From: Oleispira sp963851095
Lineage (GTDB): Bacteria > Pseudomonadota > Gammaproteobacteria > Pseudomonadales > Oceanobacteraceae
Assembly: GCA_963851095.1 (NCBI GenBank)
Contig: CAWKOX010000010.1
Location: forward strand, 310,001-374,000
Direction: 5' to 3'
Length of the DNA: 64,000 nucleotides
The notes beneath the pieces are model-generated. The model saw nothing but the letters and a program-made list of their open reading frames with translations, was not told the origin of the DNA and ran no database searches. A program made the position numbers and the translations under genes. Below, one piece after another: positions 35,919 through 45,844 of this stretch. Positions within the stretch are counted from its first letter, which is position 1, and every line of letters begins with the position of its first letter.

Positions 35919-36806
35919 TTGCTTAGCTATCGTCACTCTTATCATGCAGGTAATTTCGCAGATGTGTTAAAGCACATTGTATTGGTTGAATGTTTAGAGC
36001 ATTTCAATAAGAAAGATGCACCGTTTGATTATATTGATACCCATTCTGGAGCCGGTCTATATGACCTACGCTCTGCGAATGCAAATAAAACAGCTGAATA
36101 CAAAGAGGGTATTGCCAAGCTTAAACGTATTGATTTTGTTGAGTTGGAAACGTACTTCAATGTGATTGATACCTTAAATGCCGAGCAGGGCATTGATCTT
36201 AAAAAGAAGAGCTTAACGTTTTACCCAGGTTCACCAGCGATTGCCCATCATTATGTAACGCGCACTGAGCGTGAAAAAGATAAAGCCTGGTTGTTCGAGC
36301 TGCACTCAAGCGACTTCCGTATTTTGTCAGAATCCATGGCGACGGATTCTAAAGCGATGGCGCGTAAGATTCGTATTAAGCAAGATGATGGTCTGAAAGG
36401 GTTGTTGAGTTTAGTGCCGCCAGTTAGCCGTCGTGCACTGGTATTGGTTGATCCTTCTTATGAAATGAAAGGTGATTATGGCGATGTTATCGAAGCCGTA
36501 ATCAAAGCGCATAAGAAATTTAACTCCGGCACCTATGCGATTTGGTATCCGGTGGTTGATCGTAAGCGTATCGACTTCATGCTGCGTAAGCTAAAACAAT
36601 CTGGGATTAAAAATATTCATCAATATGAGTTGGGGTTAGCGCCAGATTCTTTAGAATCGGGTATGACGTCGGCCGGAATGATGGTTATCAATCCGCCTTG
36701 GACGCTAAAAGCCAAGCTTGATAAAGTACTACCTAAGCTGGTTAAGGAACTTGACCGCGGTGATGGTAAAGCATTCAGCGTCAGTAAAGTGCTCGTTGAC
36801 GAATAA
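35919..36806 (+). CDS. rlmJ: 23S rRNA (adenine(2030)-N(6))-methyltransferase RlmJ
   Basis: Methylates A2030 of 23S rRNA. It starts LSYRHSYHAGNFADVLKH, as RlmJ does. THSGAGLYDL is the SAM-binding region. VDPSYEMKGDYGDV carries the catalytic motif of the N6-adenine type, with DPSY in place of DPPY. I set the start at TTG 35919 because the conserved N-terminus begins there; an open frame extends upstream but adds nonconserved residues. The length of 295 residues is close to normal. Confidence 0.9.
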   Translation: MLSYRHSYHAGNFADVLKHIVLVECLEHFNKKDAPFDYIDTHSGAGLYDLRSANANKTAEYKEGIAKLKRIDFVELETYFNVIDTLNAEQGIDLKKKSLTFYPGSPAIAHHYVTRTEREKDKAWLFELHSSDFRILSESMATDSKAMARKIRIKQDDGLKGLLSLVPPVSRRALVLVDPSYEMKGDYGDVIEAVIKAHKKFNSGTYAIWYPVVDRKRIDFMLRKLKQSGIKNIHQYELGLAPDSLESGMTSAGMMVINPPWTLKAKLDKVLPKLVKELDRGDGKAFSVSKVLVDE

Positions 36807-36893
36807 GTTGAAGAGTAAGCTAAAGAATAAATGCACAAATCGTGCCTATGGATTGAGGTTAAAATAAACCGAAATACATAAGCCAATAAACAA

Positions 36894-36927
36894 AACCCCC
36901 GATAATACTTGCCAAGGAAGGCTCGGG
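36894..36927 (-). terminator. Candidate terminator after the PP2C-kinase gene
   Basis: On the minus strand, CCCGAGCC directly follows the stop codon and can pair with the TCGGG before a T-rich run. Stem is imperfect with a large loop. Confidence 0.4.
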
Positions 36928-38643
36928 TTAGTCATCTAATAAACTCATGCTGTATGTTTTTTTGTATTTAGGATTGGGATGTTCAATCTCATACAAAAAC
37001 TCTGACACGTCACCATGGCGCTGATTGTGCTCGAACCTGAGCGCTTTTTTCATCGCACCATCTAGCCATACCGGTACCAGCGGGTTCAATTCGTAACTTG
37101 GGGTATAGCGCGTTTTTAAGTAGGCACTCTTGCTACGACATTCTTCTAATTTTCCTGAAAATGGCAGTTTATTGGTGAGCATTTCAAACAGAATCACTGC
37201 CACAGAAAAAATATCACTTTGCTGCAAGCTTTGACCTTCTAAAACTGCTTCGGGGGCGGCATAGGTCGCTGTGCCTAAAATACCATCGCGCTCCAATGGT
37301 GTGGCGATTTCAGCGATGGCTTTCACATGACAAGATCCAAAATCGATGATTTTAGCTTCACCGTATTTGTCTAGCATGATATTGCCAGGCTTTAGGTCTT
37401 GATGGATGGTTTCGCGGCGATGAAAGGCGCGTAATCCTTTTAGAACTTGCTGGATAATAACAATGACGTCTTGGACTGGCGGCTTTGGGTTTTCTTTAAT
37501 CCATTGTTCTAGAGTAATGCCATCAATGTATTCGGTTAAATAATATAGGTACTTTTTAGGACGGTTAAATCCCGCAATTTTAAGAACGTGGGGGTTGTTT
37601 ATGCGATGACCAATCCAGCCTTCAAGAATAAAGCGTTCAATATAGGCCGCGTCGTCGTTGTAATTCACCGAGGGCGTTTTCATGCAAAACGCTTCCCCTG
37701 ATTTAATATCGACAACCTTATAAAGCTGGCTGCGGTTGCTACTATGCAGTTCTTTTTCAATGCGTAGCCCATCAATCGACATACTGATATCGAGGTTGGG
37801 TGGAAAAGGCAAGTCAGTGAGTTTTTGATGCACGTCGTTCAAGCTTTGACACGGCAGTTGATCAATACGAATGATCTGGCAACTTAAGTTATCGTTACTT
37901 TTTTGCTGCAGTGCGAGTTCGACCAGTTGCTGGCAGTTTTCTTCAAAGTTATTGGTTTCTAGAGATTTAAGTGGTTTGAGATGAGCGCGTAATTGCTGAT
38001 CGCTGATGAAATCATGAATGCCATCGGTTGATAGAAAGTAGAGGTCGCCTTGTTCAAGGTCGGTGCTGCGGTAATCGACGTCGAGTTTAACGTCTAGGCC
38101 CATTGCCCGTGATAGATAGCTTTGGGAGGCGCTGACCGCGGTTGTATGGTCTCGGGTGAGTTGTTCTAAGTCACCATCGCGTAGGCGATAGATGCGGCTA
38201 TCTCCTACATGAAAAATATGGGCGGTATTGGATTTGAAGACAATGCAGCTCAGTGTGCTGATGTACCCTTTTTGTGCGTCACTAAAGCGCTGGCCTTGGC
38301 TGTATAACCATCGATTGAGGGCGGTGAGTACTTTTGTTGTACTTTGTTTTACGCTCCAGGTATCGGGGGTTGAATAATAATCGCTAAGAAAATTCCGGAC
38401 ACAGGTTTCGCTGGCTTCTTTGCCCGCTTCGGCGGCGCTGACGCCGTCGGCAATAATCGCTACAGAACCTTTATGACTTTGAATAATACCGGTAGGAATA
38501 CGGATGCCGATGGCATCTTCGTTTTGCGCTTTAAGTCCTTTGAAAGAGGTTTGGCCCAGTGTTAACTGTTGTTCAGATTGAAGGTGCCATTGCTCTTTTT
38601 CTTGCTCGCGTTTATCTGAGTCATTATCAAAAGATGTCGTCAT
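36928..38643 (-). CDS. PP2C phosphatase-serine/threonine kinase fusion
   Basis: Two enzyme domains in one chain. The N-terminal PP2C phosphatase has AIIADGVSAAEAGKEASE, HVGDSRIYRLRDGDLEQL, LSTDGIHDFISD and NDNLSCQ. The C-terminal kinase has the Lys in AFCMKTPSVN, HQDLKPGNIMLD (HRD changed to HQD) and IDFGSCH. Such fusions are known in gammaproteobacteria. No transmembrane helix is visible, so it is cytosolic. ATG 38643 is chosen; an upstream TTG would add 15 residues. Loss of the Arg in HRD suggests a kinase not controlled by activation-loop phosphorylation (inference). Confidence 0.88.
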   Translation of the reverse strand: MTTSFDNDSDKREQEKEQWHLQSEQQLTLGQTSFKGLKAQNEDAIGIRIPTGIIQSHKGSVAIIADGVSAAEAGKEASETCVRNFLSDYYSTPDTWSVKQSTTKVLTALNRWLYSQGQRFSDAQKGYISTLSCIVFKSNTAHIFHVGDSRIYRLRDGDLEQLTRDHTTAVSASQSYLSRAMGLDVKLDVDYRSTDLEQGDLYFLSTDGIHDFISDQQLRAHLKPLKSLETNNFEENCQQLVELALQQKSNDNLSCQIIRIDQLPCQSLNDVHQKLTDLPFPPNLDISMSIDGLRIEKELHSSNRSQLYKVVDIKSGEAFCMKTPSVNYNDDAAYIERFILEGWIGHRINNPHVLKIAGFNRPKKYLYYLTEYIDGITLEQWIKENPKPPVQDVIVIIQQVLKGLRAFHRRETIHQDLKPGNIMLDKYGEAKIIDFGSCHVKAIAEIATPLERDGILGTATYAAPEAVLEGQSLQQSDIFSVAVILFEMLTNKLPFSGKLEECRSKSAYLKTRYTPSYELNPLVPVWLDGAMKKALRFEHNQRHGDVSEFLYEIEHPNPKYKKTYSMSLLDD

Positions 38644-38807
38644 TAGGATACCGTGCACGGGCTCCTTTATGGGGGCGCGTGGATACAAGTGAATGCATTA
38701 ATAAGCTTAGTGTGCCACAAAATACGGTGGCACTTTAGTCGGCGGATTAACTTGTTACACAATGGTCGACAATGACGACTTTGTCAGCCAGCTTACTTAA
38801 AGCTAGA

Positions 38808-39620
38808 TTATTTAAAAGAAGTACGATCTTGGAAAGGTTTTACCTTGCCATCTTTCGCCAATCCATTGGCCATCGCAATGCGTTGGTTTTTACGGCCCAA
38901 TAAACGTGCCTGAACCCAACGTTCCCAAAGCAGTGCGCCCCAGGTGTCTTTTTTCCACGTCTTTTTAAACAAGTATTTAGTCGCGGCAATGGCATCGGGT
39001 GATTTACTGGCGATCTCATTGGCTAAGGCTTCTGCGGCCGCTAATGGATCTTCGCTAACCTTGCTGATTAAACCGTATTCAGCCCCTTCGAGACCCGAGA
39101 AGAAACGACCTGTCATGGTCAGCTCTTGGGCGATATCGATACGGGTTAAGCGTGACAGTGTCACCATGCCGCTCATGTCTGGGATCAAGCCCCATTTCAT
39201 TTCCAAAATAGACATCTTGCTATCAGGAGTTGCGATGCGGTAGTCCGTCGCCAAAATAATCTGCATGCCGCCGCCAAAGCAGTTGCCATGAATCGCAGAA
39301 ATTACTGGGATGGGAAGATCACGCCAGATGTGGGCAATTTCTTGGGCGACGTTTAATTTTGACCAAGGCATTTTTAGAAAAACCTTAGGAATCATCATTG
39401 GGTCTTTGCTTAGCGCGCCAAAATCTAGGCCGGCACAAAAAGAAGGGCCGTTGCCGTGCATGATCACCGCGCGGATAGTGCGGTCTTTACGAATTTTCTT
39501 CGCCATCGCGATCATTTCTTTGAACATCGCCATGTCTAAACCGTTGTGTTTTTCAGGGCGATTTAGGCTGACATAGGCGATTTTGTTTTTGATTTCGAGC
39601 AGTACGCGAGCTTCTGACAT
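38808..39620 (-). CDS. Crotonase / enoyl-CoA hydratase-isomerase family protein
   Basis: Crotonase fold: AVIMHGNGPSFCAGLDF gives the first oxyanion-hole part and AIHGNCFGGGMQIILATDYRIA the second. The catalytic region is LEMKWGLIPDMSGM, where Asp rather than two Glu is typical of dienoyl-CoA isomerases. Works on acyl-CoA, probably in fatty-acid degradation; exact reaction unclear. The length of 270 residues is normal. It has no obvious operon partner. Confidence 0.88.
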   Translation of the reverse strand: MSEARVLLEIKNKIAYVSLNRPEKHNGLDMAMFKEMIAMAKKIRKDRTIRAVIMHGNGPSFCAGLDFGALSKDPMMIPKVFLKMPWSKLNVAQEIAHIWRDLPIPVISAIHGNCFGGGMQIILATDYRIATPDSKMSILEMKWGLIPDMSGMVTLSRLTRIDIAQELTMTGRFFSGLEGAEYGLISKVSEDPLAAAEALANEIASKSPDAIAATKYLFKKTWKKDTWGALLWERWVQARLLGRKNQRIAMANGLAKDGKVKPFQDRTSFK

Positions 39621-39769
39621 TAGGATGCTTCTATCTAGGAAATAAGGTATTAAAATTAGGCGAACATACTTCCATAAGCGGGCAGTCCTTGCCAGACTAA
39701 ATCTTTGTTTTTAGTCAATAAGTGATTAAAAAGTAAGATTGGGTTATGTTATCGTCAGTTAGGGTGTCT

Positions 39770-41415
39770 TTATTGCTGGTTCACGCGACATTCTTTCGCA
39801 AAAGTATCTATGAATAGGGTACTTTTTTGCGGGTCGCTGAGTGCTGAAATAACAGCAATAGACTGAATGCCAGTGGCTAAAATCGCTGGCATGTTCTCAA
39901 GCTCAATACCGCCAATACAGGTGGTCGGGTAAATCTGACCATAACTGTTTTGCCACTCTTGTAAGGTCTTAAGCCCTAATGGCGGATGATCGACTACTTT
40001 TGATTTTGGGGTGAAAACTGGGCCAAACGCGAGGTAGCTGGGCTTTAGGCTATGGGCAAAAGCCAGTTCAGTTTCGTTATGGCAGCTGATGCCCAAGCGT
40101 AAGCCTTGTTCCTTTATCTGCATTAGTTGTGTATGGCTAATGGTTGCCAAGTCTTCTTGGCCAAGGTGAATGCCATAGGCGTTGCTCTCTAAGGCTAATT
40201 GCCAATCGTCATTGATGTATAGTGGGGTTTTGTTCTGAGCACAAAGCCGGATAGCGTGTTGTAAATCTTCTTTATGTTTTATCTTGGCTACTTGTTGTTC
40301 TAGCGATTGTTCTAGCGCTTGATTTAGAGTTGAATCGGAGTCATTGGTTTTGACTCGCCATTGTAAAGTATCAACCCCTTGTTCGAGTAAGCGTTGTAAG
40401 TCGTTTAAGTTATTAACGATGGCATACAAGCCGAGGCTTTTTCGGTCGCTAGTGTGTGGCTTTTGATCTAATGAAAGCGCACTTGGGAAACGAGAGTTTG
40501 GAATTTTACGAGTAGCTTCACTGTGAAAGTGCTGTGAAGAGGTCGTTAATTCTGAAAAGTCGATAGGGTTATTTTCTAAGGGGGCTTGCCAAACGGGTCC
40601 AGCTCCTTGACCTTGCGGGGCCGCGAGTCTGAGGCTTTGTTGAATAAAGCGATTGGCCAGTACAATGCTATCGCTGAGAGAGTGGCCCTGAGCGATGAAG
40701 CTGGCAATGGCTGAGGCCAGTGTGCAGCCTGTGCCATGATTGTTCGGTTGATGTTGTTTTTTATGCGATAACCAAAAAGAGCGCTCTGTACTGGCAAAAT
40801 AGTCTCGACAATATAGAGATTCGTCATCAAAAGAATGTCCGCCTTTGATTAAGACGCTGCCAACCCCACGATCAAGTAATTGATGCGCGGCCTGTTCTAT
40901 GTCGCGGTAGCTGTTGATGGCCATGCCTGTGAGAATGCGTGCTTCCGATAAGTTGGGGGTGATTAAGTCAAGCTGGCAAAGTAAATGATCGATGACTTGG
41001 TCGCTTATTCGGTCGCTTATTTTATCGTGAGCCAGTCCCAGTAACGTCGCCCCTGTACTGGCTTTCAGTACGGGTCCCATACGCAAAAAACAGGTCTTAT
41101 ATCTTTTAATCGATTGCTCAGCCATTGTAATGCGCTAGGTTGCGCTAATAAGCCAATTTTAATTGCGGCAGGAGGCATGTCGGTGGCCAGTGCTTGCCAC
41201 TGCGCATCAAGATCAGCTTCTGCAGTGGGCATGATTTTATCGACGGATAAACTGTTTTGCGCCGTAATGGCGGTGATGAGGGTGCAGCCGTGGTTGTTTA
41301 GACTATGAAAGGTATTGAGGTCGGCTTGTATGCCAGCGCCACCGCCTGAATCTGACGCGGCGATGCTCCATAGAATAGGTCTTGAGGGATGAGAGATAGA
41401 ATCAGTCGCTTTCAT
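39770..41415 (-). pseudogene. thiDE: ThiD-ThiE fusion, frameshifted
   Basis: Bifunctional HMP-phosphate kinase (ThiD) and thiamine-phosphate synthase (ThiE). The ThiD part starts SIAASDSGGGAGIQADLNTF and includes AITAQNS and IKIGLLAQP. The ThiE part starts LGLYAIVNNLNDLQ and has YINDDWQLALES, GIHLGQED and FGPVFTPKS. The frame is broken at about 41071-41076: the first part ends VWDPY and stop, while the other frame continues PVLKASTGATLLG. Adding one C (GACCCCGTACTG) restores WDPVLKASTG and a protein of about 548 residues. Fusion of these two genes is known in some gammaproteobacteria. The indel is suspicious because the rest of the operon is intact. Its ATG overlaps the thiG stop. Confidence 0.93.
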
Positions 41416-42263
41416 TACTTATGCTGCCAAAAAGGCGTTCCTAGTACAGGGGTCGATGGACTAGCGGTTTGGCGAGTTTGCATCAGGCCCGCAAGATACG
41501 CTTGGCGACCACCGGTAACGGCGTGTGCAAAGGCTTGGGCCATGTTGATAGGGTCGTGTGCTTTGGCGATGGCGGTATTAAGCAGTATTCCATCGAACCC
41601 CATTTCCATTGCCGTCATGGCTTGCGAGGGTTTACCAATGCCTGCATCAATGATTAAGCGAGTAGACGAAAAGCGATCTCTAATGGCCTGCAAATTATAA
41701 GGGTTCATTAAGCCTTTACCGGTTCCTATGGGTGAGCCCCAAGGCATGAGTACTTGGCAGCCTGCTTCTAATAAACGTTGGCAAAAAACAAGATCATCAG
41801 TGCAATATGGCAATACCTTAAATCCACTTTTAATTAATATTTCAGCGGCTTTTACGGTTTCGAAGGGGTCGGGTTGAAGATTGTAATCGTCGCCAATAAC
41901 TTCAAGTTTAATGAAGTCTGTTTCGAATATTTCTCGGCTCATTTGGGCCAGTGTGACAGCTTCTTGGGCGCTATGGCAGCCCGCTGTATTGGGCAGTAAG
42001 GCACACTGGCTCTGTTGAATATGTTGCCAAATCGCTTGCCCTTGTTTATTTGTTGGATCTTGGCGGCGTAATGACAGGGTTACCATGTCGCTGCCTGATG
42101 CATCAATGGCGTTTGCCATGATCTCGGGAGAAGAATAAAGAGCGGTTCCTACTAATAAACGTGATTTAAAAGATTGATCGTAAAGTAATAGGTCATCACC
42201 GTTGTGAGGCGCATTCTTTGATGAGTTGCTTGGTAAATTGATTGGTCGATCTAAATTGGCCAC
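41415..42263 (-). CDS. thiG: Thiazole synthase
   Basis: Builds the thiazole phosphate of thiamine. Features: VGTALYSSPEIMANAI, the catalytic Lys in FIKLEVIGDD, VLPYCTDDLVFCQ, PWGSPIGTGKG and IIDAGIGKPSQAM. The length of 282 residues is slightly longer than many, with an N-terminal extension of about 25 residues. Overlaps the thiD start and follows thiS by two bases. Confidence 0.96.
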   Translation of the reverse strand: MANLDRPINLPSNSSKNAPHNGDDLLLYDQSFKSRLLVGTALYSSPEIMANAIDASGSDMVTLSLRRQDPTNKQGQAIWQHIQQSQCALLPNTAGCHSAQEAVTLAQMSREIFETDFIKLEVIGDDYNLQPDPFETVKAAEILIKSGFKVLPYCTDDLVFCQRLLEAGCQVLMPWGSPIGTGKGLMNPYNLQAIRDRFSSTRLIIDAGIGKPSQAMTAMEMGFDGILLNTAIAKAHDPINMAQAFAHAVTGGRQAYLAGLMQTRQTASPSTPVLGTPFWQHK

Positions 42264-42265
42264 GG

Positions 42266-42496
42266 TTAGCCTCCCGACATAGGAATAAGTAGTTCAATTT
42301 CATCACCGGCTTTCAGGGCGGTGGCTTCATATTGAGTACGGGGTACAAACTGATGATTAAGCGCTACGGTAAAGTTAGAAGGCGCAGGCAATTGTGTAGA
42401 TGCATTACTGATCCATGAATCGAGCGCCTCTTTCAGAGTTCCTCGCGGGCCAATATTGATCTGTTTGCCGTTAATTTGGATATTAATAGGTTTCAT
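42266..42496 (-). CDS. thiS: Sulfur carrier protein ThiS
   Basis: 76-residue ubiquitin-like sulfur carrier ending MSGG; the terminal Gly-Gly is the thiocarboxylate site. VALNHQFVPRTQYEATALKAG is typical. Overlaps thiO by four bases. Confidence 0.95.
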   Translation of the reverse strand: MKPINIQINGKQINIGPRGTLKEALDSWISNASTQLPAPSNFTVALNHQFVPRTQYEATALKAGDEIELLIPMSGG

Positions 42497-43644
42497 AATG
42501 CGGCCTTTTTAAGGGCTTGTTCAATAATCGCAGGGCCAATGAGATAGCCATGGCGGTAGAGGCCATTGATGCGAATGATAGGGCTGTTGTATTTGGACTG
42601 CAGCGATTCGATACGCGGTAAATTGTTCATGAAAGCAGGGCGAAGGTTAGTCTCTTGGCTGATGATTCTGGCTTCGGCAAAGGCTGGGTTGACCGCATAC
42701 AAAGCAGATAGCAATTCCATAGAAGAACGTAAGCTAATAGCCGAGCGGTCTTCACTTTCAATTTCTGTTGCCCCGATGGTGAATTGGTTATTCGGCTTAG
42801 GGACAATGTAAAGTTTATAGCGCGGATGCATGATGCGTATGGGGCGCTTTAGATTCACTTCTTTGCATTCAATGCGCATCACTTCGCCACGAACGCCTCG
42901 AAATCCGTCTTCTAATCGCGCCGACTCTTTAAGACCCATACCGCGACAATCAAAAATAAGATCGAAACCTTTTAAGACTTCATCATCGGGCTGAGAGGGG
43001 CTGTTTTCTTTGAAGTCGACCCCGAGCTTGTGGGCTTGGTTAACTAGTTGAAAAAGCACTTCGTTATGATCGATATGCGCTTCACTAGGTAAAAATAGAC
43101 CGCTTTGAAAGTGTTGGCTAATCGCGGGTTCCAAAGCGTTCAGTGAAGCTCTGTCGGTTAGCCACTGCAGAGTCTGCTGTCTGTCGTTGTTTGATTTGCG
43201 CTGCTCGAGTTTAAAGTGCAGTTCCTGCTTGAATTGTTCAAGTTCTGAAGTGTCATTTGCATGGGCTATTACCAAGCTGCCGTGCTGGTGGAAGTGTTGA
43301 GGGCAGCCCAATTGATGCAACCATTGAGGCCAAAGCGTAAGAGATTTTTGGCCCAGTTGATAAATATCGAGTTCACTTGCAACCAGTTCGCTTAACGGCG
43401 AGATCATGGCCGCGGCTGTAAAAGCGGCGGCTCTTTCGTCTTTTGGGTTATTTGAAGGAGTAATTGTCCCTTTCTCAAATACGGTTATCTGATGATGAAT
43501 ATGGGCTACAGTATTAGTTATACCGTTATCATTCTCAGTGTCTGTGTTGCCCGCATCTGTTGCAAGCCGCCAAGCGAGAAGACGGCCAACCAGGCCGCCT
43601 CCTAGAATGGCTATCTTGGCAGGTTTATCCAAGTTAGACTTCAC
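42493..43644 (-). CDS. thiO: Glycine oxidase ThiO
   Basis: FAD-dependent oxidase that makes the glycine imine for thiazole synthesis. The N-terminal FAD motif is AILGGGLVGRLLAWRLA. LIFDCRGMGLKES, GVRGEVMRIE and the final region INGLYRHGYLIGPA are the family pattern. An insert of acidic and Asn residues (about 33-48) follows the first helix. GTG 43644 is the start; it overlaps thiC by 11 bases and thiS by 4. Confidence 0.93.
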   Translation of the reverse strand: MKSNLDKPAKIAILGGGLVGRLLAWRLATDAGNTDTENDNGITNTVAHIHHQITVFEKGTITPSNNPKDERAAAFTAAAMISPLSELVASELDIYQLGQKSLTLWPQWLHQLGCPQHFHQHGSLVIAHANDTSELEQFKQELHFKLEQRKSNNDRQQTLQWLTDRASLNALEPAISQHFQSGLFLPSEAHIDHNEVLFQLVNQAHKLGVDFKENSPSQPDDEVLKGFDLIFDCRGMGLKESARLEDGFRGVRGEVMRIECKEVNLKRPIRIMHPRYKLYIVPKPNNQFTIGATEIESEDRSAISLRSSMELLSALYAVNPAFAEARIISQETNLRPAFMNNLPRIESLQSKYNSPIIRINGLYRHGYLIGPAIIEQALKKAAL

Positions 43645-45568
43645 TGTACAGTTCGCTCCCTTGCTGTTTAAACTGCTCTGACATTTCCTCCATGCCTTGC
43701 TGGGCTAATGCTTCTGCCTTCACTAACTCATCATCCGCGGCATGAATGGCTGCTACTTGTGCAGCGTCTAAATCACGCACTTCTTGGCTAATTTTCATTG
43801 AGCAGAATTTAGGCCCACACATGGAGCAAAAATGAGCCACTTTATGACCTTCTTTGGGTAGGGTCTCATCGTGATAAGCGCGAGCGGTATCGGGGTCGAT
43901 TGCGAGATTAAACTGATCTTGCCAGCGGAATTCAAAGCGTGCCTTCGACATGGCGTTATCACGAATTTGAGCCCCCGGATGCCCTTTGGCTAAATCAGCG
44001 GCGTGTGCGGCGATTTTATACGTCACCATGCCTTGCTTTACATCGTCTTTATTGGGCAGGCCAAGGTGTTCTTTTGGGGTGACGTAGCACAGCATTGCAC
44101 AGCCATACCAGCCGATCATGGCTGCGCCAATGCCCGAGCTAAAGTGGTCGTACCCCGGAGAAATATCGGTGACGAGCGGCCCTAAGGTATAAAACGGCGC
44201 TTCGTCGCAATGCTTAATCTGTTCGTCCATGTTCTCTTTGATCATGTGCATAGGCACGTGACCAGGACCTTCGATAAAGACTTGTACGTCGTGTGCCCAT
44301 GCTTTTTTGGCCAGCTCGCCTAATGTGCGTAATTCACTGAACTGAGCTTCGTCATTGGCGTCGGCCACCGAACCTGGGCGCAGGCCATCACCTAATGAGA
44401 ACGTAACATCATAGGCTTTCATGATTTCGCAAATGTCATCAAAGTGGGTATAGAGGAAGTTCTCTTTATGGTGATACAGGCACCATTTTGCCATGATGGA
44501 ACCACCGCGGGAGACGATGCCTGTTACGCGTTCGGCGGTCATCGGCACATAGCGCAGTAATACACCGGCGTGGATGGTGAAATAATCGATGCCTTGCTCA
44601 GCTTGCTCAATTAAGGTATCGCGGAAAACTTCCCAGGTAAGATCTTCAGCAACGCCGTTTACTTTTTCTAATGCCTGATAAATCGGCACGGTACCAATCG
44701 GTACTGGGCTATTGCGGACAATCCATTCGCGGGTTTCATGAATGTTTTTACCCGTAGACAAATCCATCACGGTATCGGCGCCCCAACGGGTAGACCACAC
44801 CAGTTTTTCTACTTCTTCTTCAATGGAAGAGGTCAATGCTGAGTTACCAATATTGGCGTTCACTTTCGTCAAAAAGTTACGCCCAATAATCATCGGTTCG
44901 CTTTCTGGATGGTTGATGTTGGCCGGAATAACGGCGCGGCCACGAGCGACTTCGCTGCGCACAAATTCAGGTGTGATGTAACTTGGAGTGGCAGCGCCAA
45001 AGTTTTCACCAGGATGCTGCTTTTTATTGTGCATTGCCATTTCGTCTTCGGCGATGGCAAGGTTTTCACGAATGGCGATGTACTGCATTTCTGGGGTGAT
45101 GATGCCTTGGCGAGCGTAATGCAGTTGGGTGACGTTTTTACCGGCCTTGGCCTTAATAGGTTTGCGCTTGAGATCAAAGCGCAGGGATTCTAAAGCAATG
45201 TTCATTTCACGAATTTTTGCGTATTCAGAACTATTGCCACTGAGTACTTCGGTATCGCTACGGCATTCAATCCATGATTTACGCAATGGTGTTAGACCTT
45301 TTCGCACGTCGATGGTTTTATCAGGGTCACTATAAGGCCCAGAGGTATCGTAAATACGCACAGGGGCATTGTATTCGGTTTTATCGTTGGCTAGCTGAGT
45401 GGGAGTAAGATGCACTTCGCGTAAGGAGACATGAATGTCTTCTTGCAGGCTGTCATTAAACGCTTCGACATACCGTTTTTTGGAACCGGGAAACGGTTGG
45501 ATAGAAAGCTCATCAACTTTGGCGGTTTCACTCAGATTTTTCTGAATGGTATAAGTTTGTTCAGACAC
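43634..45568 (-). CDS. thiC: Phosphomethylpyrimidine synthase ThiC
   Basis: Radical SAM enzyme converting aminoimidazole ribotide to HMP phosphate. The iron-sulfur site CSMCGPKFCSMK near the C-terminus has the CxxCxxxxC spacing. SRGGSIMAKWCLYHHKENF, LGDGLRPGSVADAND and EGPGHVPMHMI are diagnostic. At 644 residues it has the usual N-terminal domain. GTG 45568 follows AGGAAC. First gene after the TPP riboswitch. Confidence 0.97.
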   Translation of the reverse strand: MSEQTYTIQKNLSETAKVDELSIQPFPGSKKRYVEAFNDSLQEDIHVSLREVHLTPTQLANDKTEYNAPVRIYDTSGPYSDPDKTIDVRKGLTPLRKSWIECRSDTEVLSGNSSEYAKIREMNIALESLRFDLKRKPIKAKAGKNVTQLHYARQGIITPEMQYIAIRENLAIAEDEMAMHNKKQHPGENFGAATPSYITPEFVRSEVARGRAVIPANINHPESEPMIIGRNFLTKVNANIGNSALTSSIEEEVEKLVWSTRWGADTVMDLSTGKNIHETREWIVRNSPVPIGTVPIYQALEKVNGVAEDLTWEVFRDTLIEQAEQGIDYFTIHAGVLLRYVPMTAERVTGIVSRGGSIMAKWCLYHHKENFLYTHFDDICEIMKAYDVTFSLGDGLRPGSVADANDEAQFSELRTLGELAKKAWAHDVQVFIEGPGHVPMHMIKENMDEQIKHCDEAPFYTLGPLVTDISPGYDHFSSGIGAAMIGWYGCAMLCYVTPKEHLGLPNKDDVKQGMVTYKIAAHAADLAKGHPGAQIRDNAMSKARFEFRWQDQFNLAIDPDTARAYHDETLPKEGHKVAHFCSMCGPKFCSMKISQEVRDLDAAQVAAIHAADDELVKAEALAQQGMEEMSEQFKQQGSELYSEV

Positions 45569-45731
45569 AATTGTTCCTATCTCTAATGAGAGAGTAATTA
45601 AAAATTAATTGATCTGTCTAACGTGAATTCTGAAAAGGAAGGGCGCATCACCTCTAGCTCGTGTCATGTACTTAAATAGAGTACTGTTCGAGTTGTCAGT
45701 AATGGCTATGAAAGGTGTGTCTGAGTCTTTT

Positions 45732-45762
45732 ATTAATAAAAAGCAGTTTATTAAACTGCTTA
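45732..45762 (-). terminator. Terminator of the TPP riboswitch
   Basis: On the minus strand AAGCAGTTTA, AT-type loop, TAAACTGCTT, then TTTATT. It lies between the riboswitch and thiC, so it is the likely expression platform that stops transcription when TPP is bound. Confidence 0.75.
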
Positions 45763-45844
45763 GTTTTGGACTCTGTCTCGTATTGTGACTAGACTTAATT
45801 ATTGGCGGTCACATACAAGTCATGCTGCTCACATTCTTTCATCT

